This document shows positions 62,800 to 64,000 of a stretch of DNA of 64,000 nucleotides, piece by piece. Position 1 is the stretch's first letter, and every line of letters begins with the position of its first letter. The position numbers and the translations under genes are program-made. This stretch comes from Petaurus breviceps papuanus (lineage: Eukaryota > Chordata > Mammalia > Diprotodontia > Petauridae): the NCBI GenBank assembly GCA_028583685.1, contig JAMXIF010001195.1:16368274-16432273 (forward strand), given 5' to 3'. Below the pieces are notes generated by a model. The model did no database searches. It was not told where the DNA came from and was given only the letters and a program-made list of their open reading frames with translations.

Positions 62800-64000
62800 T
62801 TCCACCCTAGAATTGCACAGACCCACAGGCAATAGGAATGGGACTGCCTGCAAAGCTGATGCTAGCATAGGCAAAACAAACTAATAAACAACCTGGTGAG
62901 ATTAGTGAAGGGCCAGGGACACACAAAGCTTTCAGGGCTCTTTCCACAAGAAGCAAGAAGAGAGGATCCTCCAAGAATAGCCCAAGATGGCTGTTAATCA
63001 ACAGCACAGCCCTTAAAAGTCTTAAGGGCCGGCAGCAACCAATGCAGGCATGGTAGCAACTAGTTTGAGCATAGCTTAGATCAGGACATCTCACGGTTTC
63101 AAGGTCCCTAGCATCCTGCCGTGAGATGCCAGAGAGAATAATGAAGATTCAGCATTCTGAATTTCAAAAGATCCAAGGAGGCTGAACCATGAGAAGTGGA
63201 AATCCATGCAAGGACTAATCACTCCGCTCAACAGTGCAATGGGCCAGTAGAATATGGTCCTGGAACAAAGCCTAGGTGGAGAAAGAGTGATACATAGTAA
63301 ACTCCATAACAAGTAGAAGCAGTGACTCAAAGGTAAAAACAGATTTTTCACAAGAAATATATGCATACTGAAGAAATGAAAAGATTAAAATAATAATAAA
63401 AAAACTCTTGGGGAAAGAAATAAAAAGGAGGAAAAATGTTTTAAAGAGAAAATGGTAAACTTTATTTGAGAAATATATTCCTTGGACACTAGAATATACC
63501 AAAAAGAAATCAATGACCTAATAGCAAGAAATAATAGAACAAAACCAAAAGATTGAAAAAAGAAAACCAGAAGAAAATACATCTGATGTGAAAAATGACT
63601 TCAAAAGCAGAGCAAAAAGAAATAATCTAAGAATCACTAGACTTTCTGAGAATCATATTTTTTTTTAAAAATCTGCGACATTATATTTTAAGAAATCATA
63701 AATGAAAACTGCTTACATGTACTAGGAACCAGGGGAGTAAAATGAAGATAGAAAGAATCCACCAATGACCCCATTAAAGAAACTCAGAAAAAAAAAAGAT
63801 CCTAGGAATGGTTCTCATGTCAAAGGAAAAATAGTTCAAGTATCCAAAAATAAACAGTTTAAGCACCAAAGGACCACAGTCAGGATTACACAAAATCTGA
63901 CAGCTTCTGCCATAAAAGAAAGGAGATCTTAAAATTCAAAATTCTAAAAAGTAACCTAGAATTATTTACCTTTCAAGGCTGGGTATACTTCAGCAAGGAA
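62800..64000 (+). repeat. L1/HAL1-type 5' region and ORF1, sense, running off the edge
   Basis: From about 63370 the frames resemble L1 ORF1 ('ctagactttctgagaatcat' then 'atagaaagaatccaccaatg', the LPENH and KIERIH positions). 62800-63370 would be its 5' UTR and is not recognised directly. It is broken by stops and continues past the window. Confidence 0.55.

Noticed and set aside
62755-62815. Short minus-strand exon-like piece with AG and GT borders
   Set aside because: The translation is low-quality and the phase does not lead into the next exon; likely chance.
63970-64000. Minus-strand open frame ending AAAG|GTAAAT at the window edge, possible upstream exon of the unidentified gene
   Set aside because: Its phase does not fit the exon at 58148-58347, and it lies in sequence that resembles sense L1 ORF1.
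1-64000. Retrovirus-like elements, bacterial operons, CRISPR arrays, tRNA or rRNA genes
   Set aside because: None seen; tRNA-like boxes occur only in SINEs, and all reverse transcriptase remnants fit L1 or L2.

Overview
The window looks like an autosomal stretch of a marsupial genome. It mixes active-looking L1 and half-L1 (HAL1-type) LINEs with very abundant L2, MIR/THER core-SINEs, the tRNA-derived marsupial SINE of the MAR1/WSINE1 kind and hAT fold-back elements. Monotremes share L2 and MIR-like SINEs but lack L1, and eutherians lack this SINE, so marsupial is the best reading. The species cannot be told from the sequence.

Two host genes face each other. On the plus strand, the last six coding exons of PPP2R3B (PP2A regulatory subunit B'' beta, PR48/PR70) lie at 750-798, 11945-12034, 12197-12372, 18636-18754, 18832-18938 and 39940-40081, with a 3' UTR ending near 41.22 kb. 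All splice phases agree, giving 226 residues that include a canonical EF-hand loop; the 5' exons lie left of the window. On the minus strand, five phase-consistent exons (58148-58347, 48329-48488, 46470-46554, 44432-44595, 43772-43967) give the last 267 residues of a second protein, which I do not recognise. The 3' ends of the two genes converge with about 2.5 kb between the PPP2R3B poly(A) signal and the other stop codon. In human PAR1, the gene downstream of PPP2R3B is GTPBP6, in tandem rather than convergent, so this is a different gene order.

The rest is mostly nested repeats. 1-10 kb is an old antisense L1 carrying a TSD-flanked, ORF1-only (HAL1-type) LINE, SINEs and fold-back hAT elements. 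10-18 kb holds L2, L1 3' ends and SINEs. 22-30 kb is an old nearly full-length L1 set inside an L2. 31-34 kb is a long antisense L2. 36.8-39.4 kb is a sense L2. 49-58 kb holds L1 pieces and MIRs, one L1 lying inside an L2. 58.5-62.6 kb holds L2 copies in both directions, one split by an hAT with an 8-bp target duplication. 62.8-64 kb is an L1-type 5' region and ORF1 that runs off the edge.

I saw no rRNA gene, tRNA gene (apart from tRNA-derived SINEs), CRISPR array, operon or retrovirus-like element. The points most worth a look are the unidentified convergent gene, a perfect palindrome across one of its splice acceptors, an antisense exon-like ORF inside the last PPP2R3B intron, and an exon-like plus-strand ORF at 46.2-46.4 kb. 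Repeat boundaries without a stated target duplication are approximate.
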